This document shows, one piece after another, positions 43,124 to 51,942 of a stretch of 64,000 nucleotides of DNA. The stretch comes from Pseudomonas sp. MN1F (GTDB taxonomy: Bacteria > Pseudomonadota > Gammaproteobacteria > Pseudomonadales > Pseudomonadaceae), in contig NZ_VZII01000047.1 in the NCBI RefSeq assembly GCF_009391885.1, forward strand, positions 100,251 to 164,250, read 5' to 3'. The notes under the pieces were generated by a model, which worked only from the letters and a program-made list of their open reading frames with translations, made no database searches and was not told the DNA's origin. Positions within the stretch are counted from its first letter, which is position 1. Every line of letters begins with the position of its first letter. Both the position numbers and the translations under genes were made by a program.

Positions 43124-44023
43124 TCAGCCGCCGCCAACGTCCATGATCCGCGCCACCAGCCAGGCCAGTGCCGGGTCGTGCTGGCGATGGGCAAGGTACA
43201 CCAGCTCCAGCCGGAACGGCTCCAGGGCGAACGGCAGGTCGAACACCTGCAGTGGCAGCAGCCGGGCGAAATGGCGCGCCAGGGCAGTGGGCAGCACCAC
43301 GCAAAGGTCGGAGCTTGCCGCCAGGTGCGCAGCCTGCAGGTAATTGGGCGTGGTGTAGGCGATGCGCCGGGCCAGGCCTTGTTCGCCCAGCCATTGATCG
43401 ACCATGCCCCGGGTCTGGCCACCGTGCACCCACAGGTGGCGCAGGGCGAGAAAGGCCTGCAGGTCGAGCGTGCCCGCCACGTCGGGGTGCCCTTGGCGTA
43501 CGGCCACGTGCAGGGTTTCGCTGCGCCAGTGGCGCCGCTCGTAGCGCGCGGGCACTTCGTCGAAGCGCCCCAGCACCAGGTCGAGCTCGCCACGGTCCAG
43601 GGCTTCGGCCGGCAGGTTGGGTGTCAGGTGCTGCACGTCCACGCGCAAATGGGGCGCCTGGGTTTGCAAGGTGGCCAGCAAACCGGGCATGCACAGCTGT
43701 TCGGCGAAGTCGGTGAGGGCGATACGCAGCTGCCGGTGGCTGAGCTGCGGATCGAAGCGGTCGCCGCCGCCGAGGGTCTGCTCGATCTGTTGCAGGGCCG
43801 CGCGGATCGGGCCTTCAAGGGCCAGGGCGCGCGGGGTGGGGCGCATGCGCCGGCCCACGCGCACCAGCAGTGGGTCGCCCAGCAGGTCGCGCAGGCGCGC
43901 CAGGGCATTGCTCACGGTTGGCTGGGTCAGGGCCAGGCGCTCGGCAGCACGCGAGACGTTCTGTTCACGCAGCAGCATGTCCAGCACGCGCAGCAGGTTG
44001 AGATCGAAGTTGGCTATATTCAT
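43124..44023 (-). CDS. LysR-family regulator (alkyl sulfatase / fatty-acid genes)
   Basis: A 299-residue LysR regulator of NodD-like style: MNIANFDLNLLRVLDMLLREQNVSRAAERLALTQPTVSNALARLR with the wHTH at about 21-42, followed by the effector domain. The start at 44023 gives a standard N-terminus; the frame is open further upstream to 44059. It is divergent from the 3-hydroxyacyl-CoA dehydrogenase operon (100 bases apart) and lies 101 bases upstream of the alkyl sulfatase on the same strand. In P. aeruginosa an SdsB-type LysR controls the alkyl sulfatase; a similar role is likely here. Confidence 0.9.
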   Translation of the reverse strand: MNIANFDLNLLRVLDMLLREQNVSRAAERLALTQPTVSNALARLRDLLGDPLLVRVGRRMRPTPRALALEGPIRAALQQIEQTLGGGDRFDPQLSHRQLRIALTDFAEQLCMPGLLATLQTQAPHLRVDVQHLTPNLPAEALDRGELDLVLGRFDEVPARYERRHWRSETLHVAVRQGHPDVAGTLDLQAFLALRHLWVHGGQTRGMVDQWLGEQGLARRIAYTTPNYLQAAHLAASSDLCVVLPTALARHFARLLPLQVFDLPFALEPFRLELVYLAHRQHDPALAWLVARIMDVGGG

Positions 44024-44123
44024 GCGAAAAATACATGGGATGGAAAATGAGAATTTCAAAAATAGTAGGCGCCTGACTAGGGTGGGGGCAATGCCTTCCC
44101 AACATCGATCAGGAGCGTCACCC

Positions 44124-45362
44124 GTGAGTACTCCCTACAACCTTCAGCAGGCGGCGGTGATCGGCGCCGGCACCATGGGCCGCGGCATCGTCATCAGCCT
44201 GGCCCGAGCCGGCCTTGCGGTGCTGTGGCTGGATAACGACCCCAGCGCCACCGAAGCCGGCCTGGCGCTGCTCGCGCAGACCTGGGCACAGCAGGTGGCC
44301 AAGGGGCGTATCGACCAGGCCGAGGCCGATGCCTGCCTGGCCCGGGTGCGCCAGGTAAAGGCCTTTGCCGACCTCGCAGAAGTAGACCTGGTGATCGAAG
44401 CGGTTTATGAGAACCTGGCGCTCAAGCAGCAGATCTTCCGCACGCTGGATCGCACCCTCAAGGCCGAAGCCATCCTTGCCAGCAACACCTCGGCCCTGGA
44501 CATCGATGCCATCGCCGCCCTGACTCGTCGGCCAGAACAGGTGCTGGGACTGCATTTCTTCAGCCCGGCCCATGTGATGAAGCTGTTGGAGGTCGTGCGC
44601 GGGGAGCGTACCTCGCCTGCCGTGCTTGATGCGGCCCAGACCCTCGGCCAGCGCATGGGCAAGGAAGTGGTGGTGGCCGGCAACTGCCCGGGCTTCATCG
44701 GCAACCGCATGCTCGCCACCTATGTGGCCGAGGCGCGCAAGCTGCTGCTCGAAGGCGCAACGCCACGGCAGGTGGACGAGGCGCTGCAGGCATTCGGCAT
44801 GGCCATGGGCCCGTTTCGCATGTATGACGTGGTCGGCATCGACCTGGAGTGGCGTGCGCGCCAGTTGGCCAGCAAGGGCATGGAAGCACCGCTGGCCCAG
44901 GTCGACAATGCTCTGTGCGCGCAGGGGCGTTTCGGGCAGAAGAGCGGCCAGGGTTACTACCGTTATGCCCCTGGCAGCCGCGAAGCCGAGCATGACCCCG
45001 AGGTCGATGCGCTGGTGCTCAAGGTCGCTCAGGACCTGGGCGTGCGCCGGCGCGACATCGACGACGAGGAAATCCGCGAGCGCTGCCTGCTGGCCTTGGT
45101 CAACGAGGGGGCGAGGATTCTCGAGGCGTCCGTAGCCAGCTGCAGCGCCGACATCGACCGGGTCTACCTGCATGGCTATGGCTTCCCGGCAGCGGTTGGC
45201 GGGCCGATGCGCTGGGCCGACCAGCAGGGGTTGAGCCTGCTGCTGGCGCGGCTCGAACGCCTGCAGGGCCTGTTCGGCGAGCATTGGCGGCCAGCCGGGC
45301 TGCTGGTGCGTCTGGTGGCCGCCGGCAAACAGCTGGCGGATGTCCGTGAGGGCCGCGCATGA
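44124..45362 (+). CDS. 3-hydroxyacyl-CoA dehydrogenase
   Basis: A 412-residue NAD-dependent enzyme, GTG start with AGGAG seven bases upstream. GAGTMGRGI gives the Rossmann motif, EAVYENLALKQQIFRTLD and ASNTSALDIDAIA follow, then GLHFFSPAHVMKLLEVVRG (catalytic His-Glu region) and CPGFIGNRML. Two 3HCDH C-terminal domains are present, the second ending in GYGFPAAVGGPMRWAD. It lacks the hydratase domain of FadB. The ATG of the next gene overlaps its stop by 4 bases. It catalyses the third beta-oxidation step. Confidence 0.93.
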   Translation: MSTPYNLQQAAVIGAGTMGRGIVISLARAGLAVLWLDNDPSATEAGLALLAQTWAQQVAKGRIDQAEADACLARVRQVKAFADLAEVDLVIEAVYENLALKQQIFRTLDRTLKAEAILASNTSALDIDAIAALTRRPEQVLGLHFFSPAHVMKLLEVVRGERTSPAVLDAAQTLGQRMGKEVVVAGNCPGFIGNRMLATYVAEARKLLLEGATPRQVDEALQAFGMAMGPFRMYDVVGIDLEWRARQLASKGMEAPLAQVDNALCAQGRFGQKSGQGYYRYAPGSREAEHDPEVDALVLKVAQDLGVRRRDIDDEEIRERCLLALVNEGARILEASVASCSADIDRVYLHGYGFPAAVGGPMRWADQQGLSLLLARLERLQGLFGEHWRPAGLLVRLVAAGKQLADVREGRA

Positions 45363-47143
45363 ACTACCGAGCCCCCCTGCGTGACATGCATTTCGTGCTG
45401 CACGAAGTGTTCGATGTAACGGCGCATTGTGCTCGTCTGGGCAATGAGCTGGACCGCGAAACCATCGATGGCATCCTTGAGCAAGGTGCACGTTTTACTG
45501 GCGAGGTGGTTGCGCCGCTCAATCGCCAGGGCGATGAACAGGGCTGCCGCCTGGAGCAAGGTGGCGTGCGCACGCCCGATGGCTTCCCTCAGGCCTACCG
45601 CCAATACGTGGAGCAGGGCTGGGGTGGCATGACCGGCCCATTGGACCACGATGGCCAGGGGCTGCCGCAAATGGTCGCGGCGTGCTTCCACGAAATGCTG
45701 ATGGGCGCGTCGCTGTCGTTTCGCATCTATTCCGGCCTGACCGAAGGCGCCGTGCTGGCCTTGCATCGTCATGGCAGCGCGGCGCTCAAGCGCGACTACC
45801 TGGGCAAGCTGGTCAGCGGCGAATGGGCCGGCACCATGTGCCTGACCGAGCCACAGGCCGGCACCGACCTTGCGCTGCTGCGCACCCGCGCCGAACCGCA
45901 CGGCGACTGCTACCGCATCAGCGGCAGCAAGATCTTCATCAGCGGCGGCGACCAGGACCTGACCGACAACATTGTCCATCTGGTGCTGGCGCGCCTGCCG
46001 GATGCGCCGGCCGGGGTGCGTGGCATCAGCCTGTTCCTGGTGCCCAAGTTCGAATGCACCGGTAACGGTGGCCTGGGTGCGCGCAATGCGGTCGAATGCG
46101 GCGCGCTGGAGCACAAGATGGGCATCAAGGGGGCGGCGACCTGCGTGCTGAACTTCGATGGCGCTCGCGGTTGGCTGGTGGGGGACGCCAACCAAGGCCT
46201 GGCCTGCATGTTCACCATGATGAACGATGCGCGCTTTCAGGTTGGCTTGCAGGGGCTGGGCATTGCCGAGGCGGCCTTTCAGGGGGGGCTGGCCTATGCG
46301 CGCGAACGCTTGCAGTCACGTAGCCTGGCCGGGCCGGTAGCGCCCGAGCGCAATGCCGACCCGATCATCTGCCACCCGGATGTGCGGCGTATGTTGCTGA
46401 CCCAGAAAACCCTCAGCGAGGGCTGCCGGATGCTTGCGGCCCTGGCTGCCCAGGCACTGGACCTGGAGCACGGCGCTGCGCAGCCTGAGGTGCGGTCGTC
46501 TGCCGGGCGCCGGGCGGCTGTGCTGATTCCCATCGTCAAGGCGTTTCTCACCGATGTCGGTCAGGAGGCTGCCAGCCTCGGTGTACAGCTCTACGGCGGG
46601 CATGGCTACATCCGCGAGTGGGGCATGGAACAACTGATGCGCGACAGCCGGATCACCCAGCTGTACGAGGGCACCAACGGTATTCAGGCACTGGACCTGA
46701 TCCGCCGCAAGCTGCTTGGCGACGGCGGCGAGCAGTTGCGCCTGCTGATCGATGAGTTGCTCGATGCGGCACGCAACTGCCGCGCCGAGGCGTTGGCCGG
46801 GATGGCCCAGGCGGTTGTCCAGCGGCTGCAGGAGTGGCGAAACCTGAGCGCCGAGGTCATTGACGCCTGCCGCTGCGACCCGCAGGAGATCGGCGCAGTG
46901 TCGGTGGATTTTCTCGCTTACTCAGGCTACGTGCTGCTGGCCGCCCTGTGGCTGCGGGCTGCCGAAACGGCCAGTGCGGCATTGGCTGCAGGCAGCCAGG
47001 ACAGCGCCTTCTACCAGGCCAAGTTGCACGCCGCCGCGTTCTACTGGCGGCGAGTGCTGCCGCGTGCCAGTGCCCACTGCGAGGCGTTGCGCGGCGGCGC
47101 CCAGTGCCTGATGAGTCTCGATGAAGCGCACTTCGCTTTCTGA
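45359..47143 (+). CDS. Acyl-CoA dehydrogenase, long FadE/DmdC-like type
   Basis: A 594-residue flavoprotein, longer than the usual 380-residue dehydrogenase because of an extra C-terminal helical domain. Signature segments: GEWAGTMCLTEPQAGTDLALLRTRAEP, YRISGSKIFISGGDQDLTDNIVHLVLA, QLYGGHGYIREWGMEQLMRDSRITQLYEGTNGIQALDLIRRKL. The EGTNGIQALDL string is typical of the DmdC and long-chain FadE group. It is translationally coupled to the hydroxyacyl-CoA dehydrogenase. It is a second desaturation enzyme beside the one at 36059, possibly for a different chain length. Confidence 0.92.
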   Translation: MNYRAPLRDMHFVLHEVFDVTAHCARLGNELDRETIDGILEQGARFTGEVVAPLNRQGDEQGCRLEQGGVRTPDGFPQAYRQYVEQGWGGMTGPLDHDGQGLPQMVAACFHEMLMGASLSFRIYSGLTEGAVLALHRHGSAALKRDYLGKLVSGEWAGTMCLTEPQAGTDLALLRTRAEPHGDCYRISGSKIFISGGDQDLTDNIVHLVLARLPDAPAGVRGISLFLVPKFECTGNGGLGARNAVECGALEHKMGIKGAATCVLNFDGARGWLVGDANQGLACMFTMMNDARFQVGLQGLGIAEAAFQGGLAYARERLQSRSLAGPVAPERNADPIICHPDVRRMLLTQKTLSEGCRMLAALAAQALDLEHGAAQPEVRSSAGRRAAVLIPIVKAFLTDVGQEAASLGVQLYGGHGYIREWGMEQLMRDSRITQLYEGTNGIQALDLIRRKLLGDGGEQLRLLIDELLDAARNCRAEALAGMAQAVVQRLQEWRNLSAEVIDACRCDPQEIGAVSVDFLAYSGYVLLAALWLRAAETASAALAAGSQDSAFYQAKLHAAAFYWRRVLPRASAHCEALRGGAQCLMSLDEAHFAF

Positions 47144-47165
47144 GCTTGCCCCGTCGTTCACCCAC

Positions 47166-47173
47166 AAGAACAA
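47166..47173 (+). promoter_or_regulatory. Crc/Hfq-like CA motif at the Fe-ADH ribosome site
   Basis: AAGAACAA (AANAANAA) runs into GAGGAAC, 7 bases before the ATG at 47181. Confidence 0.55.
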
Positions 47174-47180
47174 GAGGAAC

Positions 47181-48350
47181 ATGAACATGCAGCCCTTCAG
47201 TTTTGCCACCACCCCCCAGCTGCTGTGCGAAACCGGCGCCGCTGGCCGCCTGGCCCAGCTTTGCCAGCAACGCGGCGTGCGCCGCGTGCTGATCGTAACC
47301 GACCCGGGCATCGTCAACCTGGGCATGCTCGACGATGTGTTGCCTGGCTTTTCCCAGGTGCACCTGAGCGCGGCGATTTTCAGCGAGGTCAGCGCCGACC
47401 CCAGCCACGCCTGTGTGCTCGCGGCGGTCGGACGGGCGCGCCACATAGGCGCCGAGTTGATCGTCGGCTTCGGTGGCGGCAGCTCGATGGACGTCGCCAA
47501 GCTGGTGGCGCTGCTGGCACACCCTGCCTGTGACCAGCCCCTGGAGGCGGTCTACGGCATCGACCAGGCGAGGGGCCAGCGCTTGCCGCTGATCCAGGTG
47601 CCGACTACCGCCGGGACCGGTTCGGAGGTCACCCCCGTCGCCGTGATCACCACCGGCGAGGCGGCCAAGATGGCGGTGATTTCACCGCTGCTGTTGCCTG
47701 ACCTGGCACTGCTCGACGCCGAGCGAACCTTGGGCCTGCCGCCCGCGATAACGGCCGCCACCGGTATCGATGCCATGGTCCATGCCATCGAGGCCACCAC
47801 CAGCAAGTTCAAACGCAACCCACTGTCCAGCCTGTTGGCCCGCGAAGCCTTGGCGCTGCTGGCCGGCAACCTTGACCAGGCGGTGCACAACGGTGGCAAC
47901 CTGGCGGCGCGCCAGGCCATGCTGCTGGGGGCCTGCCTGGCCGGGCAGGCTTTCGCCAATGCGCCGGTGGCGGCGGTGCACGCGCTGGCCTACCCGCTGG
48001 GGGCGCGTTACCACGTACCGCACGGGCTGGCCAACGCCCTGGTGCTACCCCATGTGATGCGCTTCAACCGGCCTGAGGCCTTCGCCGATTATGCGGCGCT
48101 GGCGCCAGCACTGCTGGGCGAGCGGCTGGTGCCTGGCGATCCGCACCAGCTGTGCAGCCAGTTCATCGATGAGCTGGAGCAACTGGCACCACGCTGTGGC
48201 CTGCCCAGCCGGCTGCGTGATGTCGGTGTGCCGCGCCACAGCCTGCCGCTGTTGGCCGAGGACGCCCTGCAACAGCAACGCTTGCTGGTCAACAACCCCC
48301 GCAAGGTTACCCTCGCCGATGCCCTGGCCCTCTACCAGGCGGCGTTCTGA
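47181..48350 (+). CDS. Iron-containing alcohol dehydrogenase (type III)
   Basis: A 389-residue Fe-ADH: NAD motif GFGGGSSMDVAK, metal-binding region LPLIQVPTTAGTGSEVTPVAVIT, then GIDAMVHAIEATTSKFKRNPLSS and FANAPVAAVHALAYPLGARYHVPHGLANALVLPHVM with the His ligands. It oxidises an alcohol to an aldehyde (or the reverse). The gene follows the long acyl-CoA dehydrogenase after 37 bases and precedes the thioesterase by 1 base. In this cluster it may process the alcohol released by the alkyl sulfatase, though its chain-length specificity is unknown. Confidence 0.9.
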   Translation: MNMQPFSFATTPQLLCETGAAGRLAQLCQQRGVRRVLIVTDPGIVNLGMLDDVLPGFSQVHLSAAIFSEVSADPSHACVLAAVGRARHIGAELIVGFGGGSSMDVAKLVALLAHPACDQPLEAVYGIDQARGQRLPLIQVPTTAGTGSEVTPVAVITTGEAAKMAVISPLLLPDLALLDAERTLGLPPAITAATGIDAMVHAIEATTSKFKRNPLSSLLAREALALLAGNLDQAVHNGGNLAARQAMLLGACLAGQAFANAPVAAVHALAYPLGARYHVPHGLANALVLPHVMRFNRPEAFADYAALAPALLGERLVPGDPHQLCSQFIDELEQLAPRCGLPSRLRDVGVPRHSLPLLAEDALQQQRLLVNNPRKVTLADALALYQAAF

Positions 48351-48351
48351 G

Positions 48352-48786
48352 ATGGCCAGGGAGCGCCCGCTGCGCGGCGCCTACCGCCACTTCCAGCCGA
48401 TCACCACGCGCTGGCACGACAACGACTTGTATGGGCATGTGAACAACGTTGTCTATTACGGGTTTTTCGACAGCGCCGTGAATACCTGGTTGATCGAGCA
48501 TGCCGGCCTGGACATCCACCGCGACCCGGTGGTGGCATACGTGGCGGGGTCCGCCTGCGACTATTTCGCCGCCGTCGCCTTCCCGCAACGCATCGAAGTG
48601 GGCATTGCCGTGGAGCGGCTGGGCAACAGTTCGGTGCAATACGCCCTGGCCGTGTTCGTCGAGGGCGAACCTCAAGCCTGCGCGGCCGGCCGTTTCAATC
48701 ACGTATTCGTCGACCGCAGCAGTAATCGCCCGGTCGCCATTCCCGTCAAGTTGCGCAGTGCCTACGAACAGCTGCTGTCGGTTTGA
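48352..48786 (+). CDS. 4HBT hot-dog acyl-CoA thioesterase
   Basis: A 144-residue hot-dog protein. The catalytic region YRHFQPITTRWHDNDLYGHVNNVVYYGFFDSAVNTWL carries the Asp-x-x-Gly-His-Val-Asn-Asn motif of 4-hydroxybenzoyl-CoA-type thioesterases. It would release a free acid from an acyl-CoA. It starts 1 base after the Fe-ADH stop, with the ribosome site inside that gene. Confidence 0.9.
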   Translation: MARERPLRGAYRHFQPITTRWHDNDLYGHVNNVVYYGFFDSAVNTWLIEHAGLDIHRDPVVAYVAGSACDYFAAVAFPQRIEVGIAVERLGNSSVQYALAVFVEGEPQACAAGRFNHVFVDRSSNRPVAIPVKLRSAYEQLLSV

Positions 48787-48816
48787 CTGCCCCTTACCGC
48801 GCCATAACGAATCGGC

Positions 48817-48870
48817 ATGGCGTTGATCTGAAGACGCTATTTGTGAGGGCCGTAACCGCTACCTGATACT
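48817..48870 (+). promoter_or_regulatory. Shared operator-promoter block, copy B (upstream of DUF1302 gene)
   Basis: ATGGC-N4-ATCTGAA-N5-TATT at 48817-48841, then -35-like TTGTGA at 48841-48846 and -10-like GATACT at 48865-48870. The same spacing as copy A. It lies between the thioesterase stop and the DUF1302 start. Confidence 0.7.
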
Positions 48871-48942
48871 CCTCATCACCGACACCGCCGGCCTGGGCGG
48901 CCGGCGCTTGCGCGCTGAACCCATCATTTCCCTCTCTAATAA

Positions 48943-48950
48943 AACAACAA
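48943..48950 (+). promoter_or_regulatory. Crc/Hfq-like CA motif at the DUF1302 ribosome site
   Basis: AACAACAA directly followed by GAGG, 10 bases before the GTG at 48961. Preceded by further A-rich sequence (ATAAAA). Confidence 0.6.
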
Positions 48951-48960
48951 GAGGTTAAGA

Positions 48961-50814
48961 GTGAGCGCAACCCTTATTTTCTGCCGGCGCCGCGCGCCGT
49001 TGGCGGCGCTGTGCTGCCTGCTTGCCACACCGGTTGCCGGTGTGCAGTTCGAGGCCGGACCCTTGCAGGGGCGCTTCGACTCGGCCCTTTCGTTCGGTAC
49101 TGCCGTGAGCACTGCCAACCCCGACAAACAGCAGTTGCAGAATGCCAACGGCAACGACGGCCGGCGCAACTACCGCGCAGGCGATGTGTTTACGGCAGTC
49201 TTCAAAGGTACCCACGACCTGGATCTGCAACTCGACAACGTCGGTGTGTTGCTGCGCGGCAGCTACTGGTACGACACCGCACAGCGTGACCACAGCCAGC
49301 GGGCGGTCGATATCGACGACCGCAACCGCCTGGTATCGGCGAAAACGGCTGGCGCGGAGCTGCTCGATGCTTTTGCCTATGCCCTCTATGACATCGACGG
49401 TGAACCCGGTTCGCTGCGCGTGGGCAAGCAGGTGGTCAACTGGGGCGAAAGCCTGTTCATCCAGGGCGGGCTGAACGTGATCAACCCCTTCAACCAAGCC
49501 GCGCTGCGCCGGCCAGGTTCGGAGGTCAAAGACGCCCTGGCGCCGGTCAACCTGGTGTATGTCACCCAGAACCTCAACCCGGCGCTGTCTGTCGACGCCT
49601 TCTACCAGCTGGATTGGGAGCAGGCTCGGCTGGAGAACTGCGCGACGTTCTTTTCCGGCAACGACTTCATGCCCGAAGGCTGCACGGGCCTGGATGTTGG
49701 CGGGCAGATGGTGACCAACCCGGCGGTTTCGCAGGCCCTGGCCCCCTTCGGTGTGATGCTGGCGGAGGAGGGCGTGCGAGTGCCCCGGGGGGCCGACCAG
49801 GATGCGCGCAACAGCGGCCAATGGGGCTTTTCGCTGCATTGGTACGTCGAACCGCTGGATACCGAGTTCGGCTTGTTCGCCGCCAATTACCACAGCCGCT
49901 CTCCCTACCTGGGTACGGTCAGCAGCCGCTACTACGCCAACGCGGGCTTCGCCAGGCAACTGTGCGGCAATGTCGGCGTGGCGCTGGCCAACTGCGGCGC
50001 CTTTCTGGCCTCCAGTAATGGGCAGACCCTTGCCGGTGCCCTGCGCATGGGGACATCGCAGTATCGAGCGCAATACCCTGAAGACATCCGCCTGTATGGC
50101 GTCACCTTCGCCACCACCTTGCGCAACGGTACCGCTGTGCAAGGTGAGCTGAGTTACCGCCCGAACATGCCGGTGCAACTCAACGGCAACGACATCTTGC
50201 AATCGTTGCTCAACGCGCCCGGTCGCAGCCCGCTGAACGCCGATGGCCTGCGCCCGGCAACCGACAACACGCCGTTCGACGGTTACCGGCGCAAGGAGGT
50301 GACCCAGGCCCAGGTGTCAGCCGTGCAAGCGTTCAGCCAGGTCATGGGCGCCAACCAGCTGGTGCTGATGGGCGAGGTGGGGGCCACCTATGTCGGCGGG
50401 CTGGAGGGGCGCTTCGGCCCGCGCTACGGGCGCTCCGGTGCCTACGGCAACGGTGAACTGGCTGACAACAGCCTGTGCCTGGCGATCTCGAGAAGCCCGG
50501 GCGACTGCAACGGCGAAGGCTTCGTCACGCCCTTTTCCTGGGGCTACCGGCTGCGCGCCACCTGGAGCTACCCGACCCTTGTACCGGGCCTCGACATCCG
50601 TCCAAACCTGGCTTGGGCCCATGACGTCAAGGGTTATTCGCCTGCAGACGGCTCGGCCTTCAACGAAGGCTCGCGTTCGATCAGCCTGGGTGTGGACCTC
50701 AGCCTGGCCAGCCAGTACTGGGCGAGCCTGGCCTATACCGATTTTATCGACGGCGATTACGGCACCCGCGGTGACCGCGATTATGTCGCGTTCAGCGTGG
50801 GCGCCAATTTCTGA
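48961..50814 (+). CDS. DUF1302-family outer membrane protein
   Basis: A 617-residue, beta-rich exported protein, GTG start, signal peptide ending near residue 27 (AALCCLLATPVAGVQ). It shows the DUF1302 pattern: GPLQGRFDSALSFGTAVST, LRVGKQVVNWGESLFIQGGLNVINPFNQAALRRPGSEVKDALAPVNLVYV, and a C-terminal aromatic-ending strand (YVAFSVGANF), as in outer membrane barrels. DUF1302/DUF1329 pairs appear in hydrophobic-compound degradation loci. Here the partner is at 39694, and both are preceded by the same operator-promoter block and the same AACAACAAGAGG leader, so they are expected to be co-expressed. Confidence 0.9.
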   Translation: MSATLIFCRRRAPLAALCCLLATPVAGVQFEAGPLQGRFDSALSFGTAVSTANPDKQQLQNANGNDGRRNYRAGDVFTAVFKGTHDLDLQLDNVGVLLRGSYWYDTAQRDHSQRAVDIDDRNRLVSAKTAGAELLDAFAYALYDIDGEPGSLRVGKQVVNWGESLFIQGGLNVINPFNQAALRRPGSEVKDALAPVNLVYVTQNLNPALSVDAFYQLDWEQARLENCATFFSGNDFMPEGCTGLDVGGQMVTNPAVSQALAPFGVMLAEEGVRVPRGADQDARNSGQWGFSLHWYVEPLDTEFGLFAANYHSRSPYLGTVSSRYYANAGFARQLCGNVGVALANCGAFLASSNGQTLAGALRMGTSQYRAQYPEDIRLYGVTFATTLRNGTAVQGELSYRPNMPVQLNGNDILQSLLNAPGRSPLNADGLRPATDNTPFDGYRRKEVTQAQVSAVQAFSQVMGANQLVLMGEVGATYVGGLEGRFGPRYGRSGAYGNGELADNSLCLAISRSPGDCNGEGFVTPFSWGYRLRATWSYPTLVPGLDIRPNLAWAHDVKGYSPADGSAFNEGSRSISLGVDLSLASQYWASLAYTDFIDGDYGTRGDRDYVAFSVGANF

Positions 50815-50910
50815 GCCAAGAAGAACGATGGCAATGAATCGATCGAGGCTAGCGGCGCTGGCGGGTTGAGGTGCAGGGGGCTCTGCTGTGGAGCGCTTTG
50901 TCGGGCATGC

Positions 50911-51213
50911 TTAGCCAGGTAACTTGGCCGCAAGGACATCAACCTTCTCAATTGACGGCGGTTCGGCAAACAGCTCGGCAGCCTTCGCCATAAGTGCCGC
51001 TGCGACTTTGCCCGAAAGATGAGCCTGCCGGCCTGCTTCATCCGGGAAGGCGTCAAAGATGCCAAAGGTGGAAGGCCCCAGGCGGATTGCGAACCAGGCC
51101 GTGGTGGCTGGCTCTTCCTCCACTATTGGCAGGCCGTCCAAGAGAAAGCGCTCTACCTCTTTCTCTTTTCCGGGTTTTGCTTGCAGTCGAACGAACAACG
51201 CGACATTGACCAT
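50911..51213 (-). CDS. Antibiotic biosynthesis monooxygenase (ABM)-domain protein
   Basis: A 100-residue ABM-fold (dimeric alpha-beta barrel) protein: MVNVALFVRLQAKPGKEKEVERFL is the family N-terminus, and WFAIRLGPSTFGIFDAFPDEAGRQAHLSGKVA the centre. Such proteins include quinol monooxygenases and uncharacterised stress proteins. AGGAGA precedes the start. It stands alone with gaps on both sides. Confidence 0.88.
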   Translation of the reverse strand: MVNVALFVRLQAKPGKEKEVERFLLDGLPIVEEEPATTAWFAIRLGPSTFGIFDAFPDEAGRQAHLSGKVAAALMAKAAELFAEPPSIEKVDVLAAKLPG

Positions 51214-51355
51214 GACCTGTCTCCTGTTGTTACGACGACATCATTATGCGCCGTGCTTGGCAGTAAGCCCAACGCGATGAAGAACGTTAATGATCTTTCG
51301 GCCCAGTGGCGCATCCCCAGTCCAGGCTGGCGGCGACACTCATGCGGCGCCGTCA

Positions 51356-51847
51356 TCAGAGGAGAATATAGTCGCTGTACTGCCGCAAGCCGTCATGGGC
51401 GCCTTCCGTCAAATGCACGTAGCGGCCATTCACCCAGTCAATCGCCAAGCAGTCGTCGACATCCAGCACCGCATCGGTATGCGGCTTGAGCCAGCTTGCC
51501 TGCAGGCGTTGTTTACCCTGTTGCCTGGCCTGGGCCTTATCCCTGGCCACCAGCAGCAGGTAGCGGTGGGCCTCGCCAAATACCCCTTCCTCGTAGCCAC
51601 CCAGGTTGATGAAGAACAGACGTGGGTCACCTGGGCCTGGCGCCACATCACTGAATTCGACACGGTAGCGGTCAATACCGTTGACCTCCATCCACGAGTC
51701 GACATGCAGGCCCGTAAGGCTACCGAACCACGCCTGGCGCAATTGCGGGTACGCCTGCTCAAGTGACTCGGCTTGGGCGAATACCACATCGTGCACTTCG
51801 ATACTGGCGCGTGGATGGCGGCCACCGAGCATGACTACGTACAGCAT
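51356..51847 (-). CDS. DUF1543-domain protein
   Basis: A 163-residue protein with MLYVVMLGGRHPRASIEVHDVVFA, typical of DUF1543, and a second similar half (LFFINLGGYEEGVFGEAHRYLLLVARDKAQARQQGK). The function is unknown. GAAGGA lies just upstream; I chose the ATG at 51847 because the ATG at 51853 touches the Shine-Dalgarno. It is divergent from the photolyase operon across the LitR-type direct repeat, so it may be light-induced too. Confidence 0.82.
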   Translation of the reverse strand: MLYVVMLGGRHPRASIEVHDVVFAQAESLEQAYPQLRQAWFGSLTGLHVDSWMEVNGIDRYRVEFSDVAPGPGDPRLFFINLGGYEEGVFGEAHRYLLLVARDKAQARQQGKQRLQASWLKPHTDAVLDVDDCLAIDWVNGRYVHLTEGAHDGLRQYSDYILL

Positions 51848-51893
51848 GATCATTCCTTCGAGGTTAAAATCTATACAAGATAAGTAAAATATC

Positions 51894-51917
51894 TGTACAT
51901 TGTACTAGTGTTGTACA
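51894..51917. promoter_or_regulatory. LitR/PplR-type direct repeat between divergent genes
   Basis: TGTACA at 51894-51899 and TGTACA at 51912-51917 are separated by exactly 12 bases. This equals the consensus I recall for P. putida PplR1 (T(G/A)TACA-N12-TGTA(C/T)A). The site lies between the DUF1543 gene (start 51847) and the chalcone isomerase-like gene (start 51943) and can control both. Confidence 0.8.
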
Positions 51918-51942
51918 GTATTTCCGCGTGTTCGAGGTCAGT

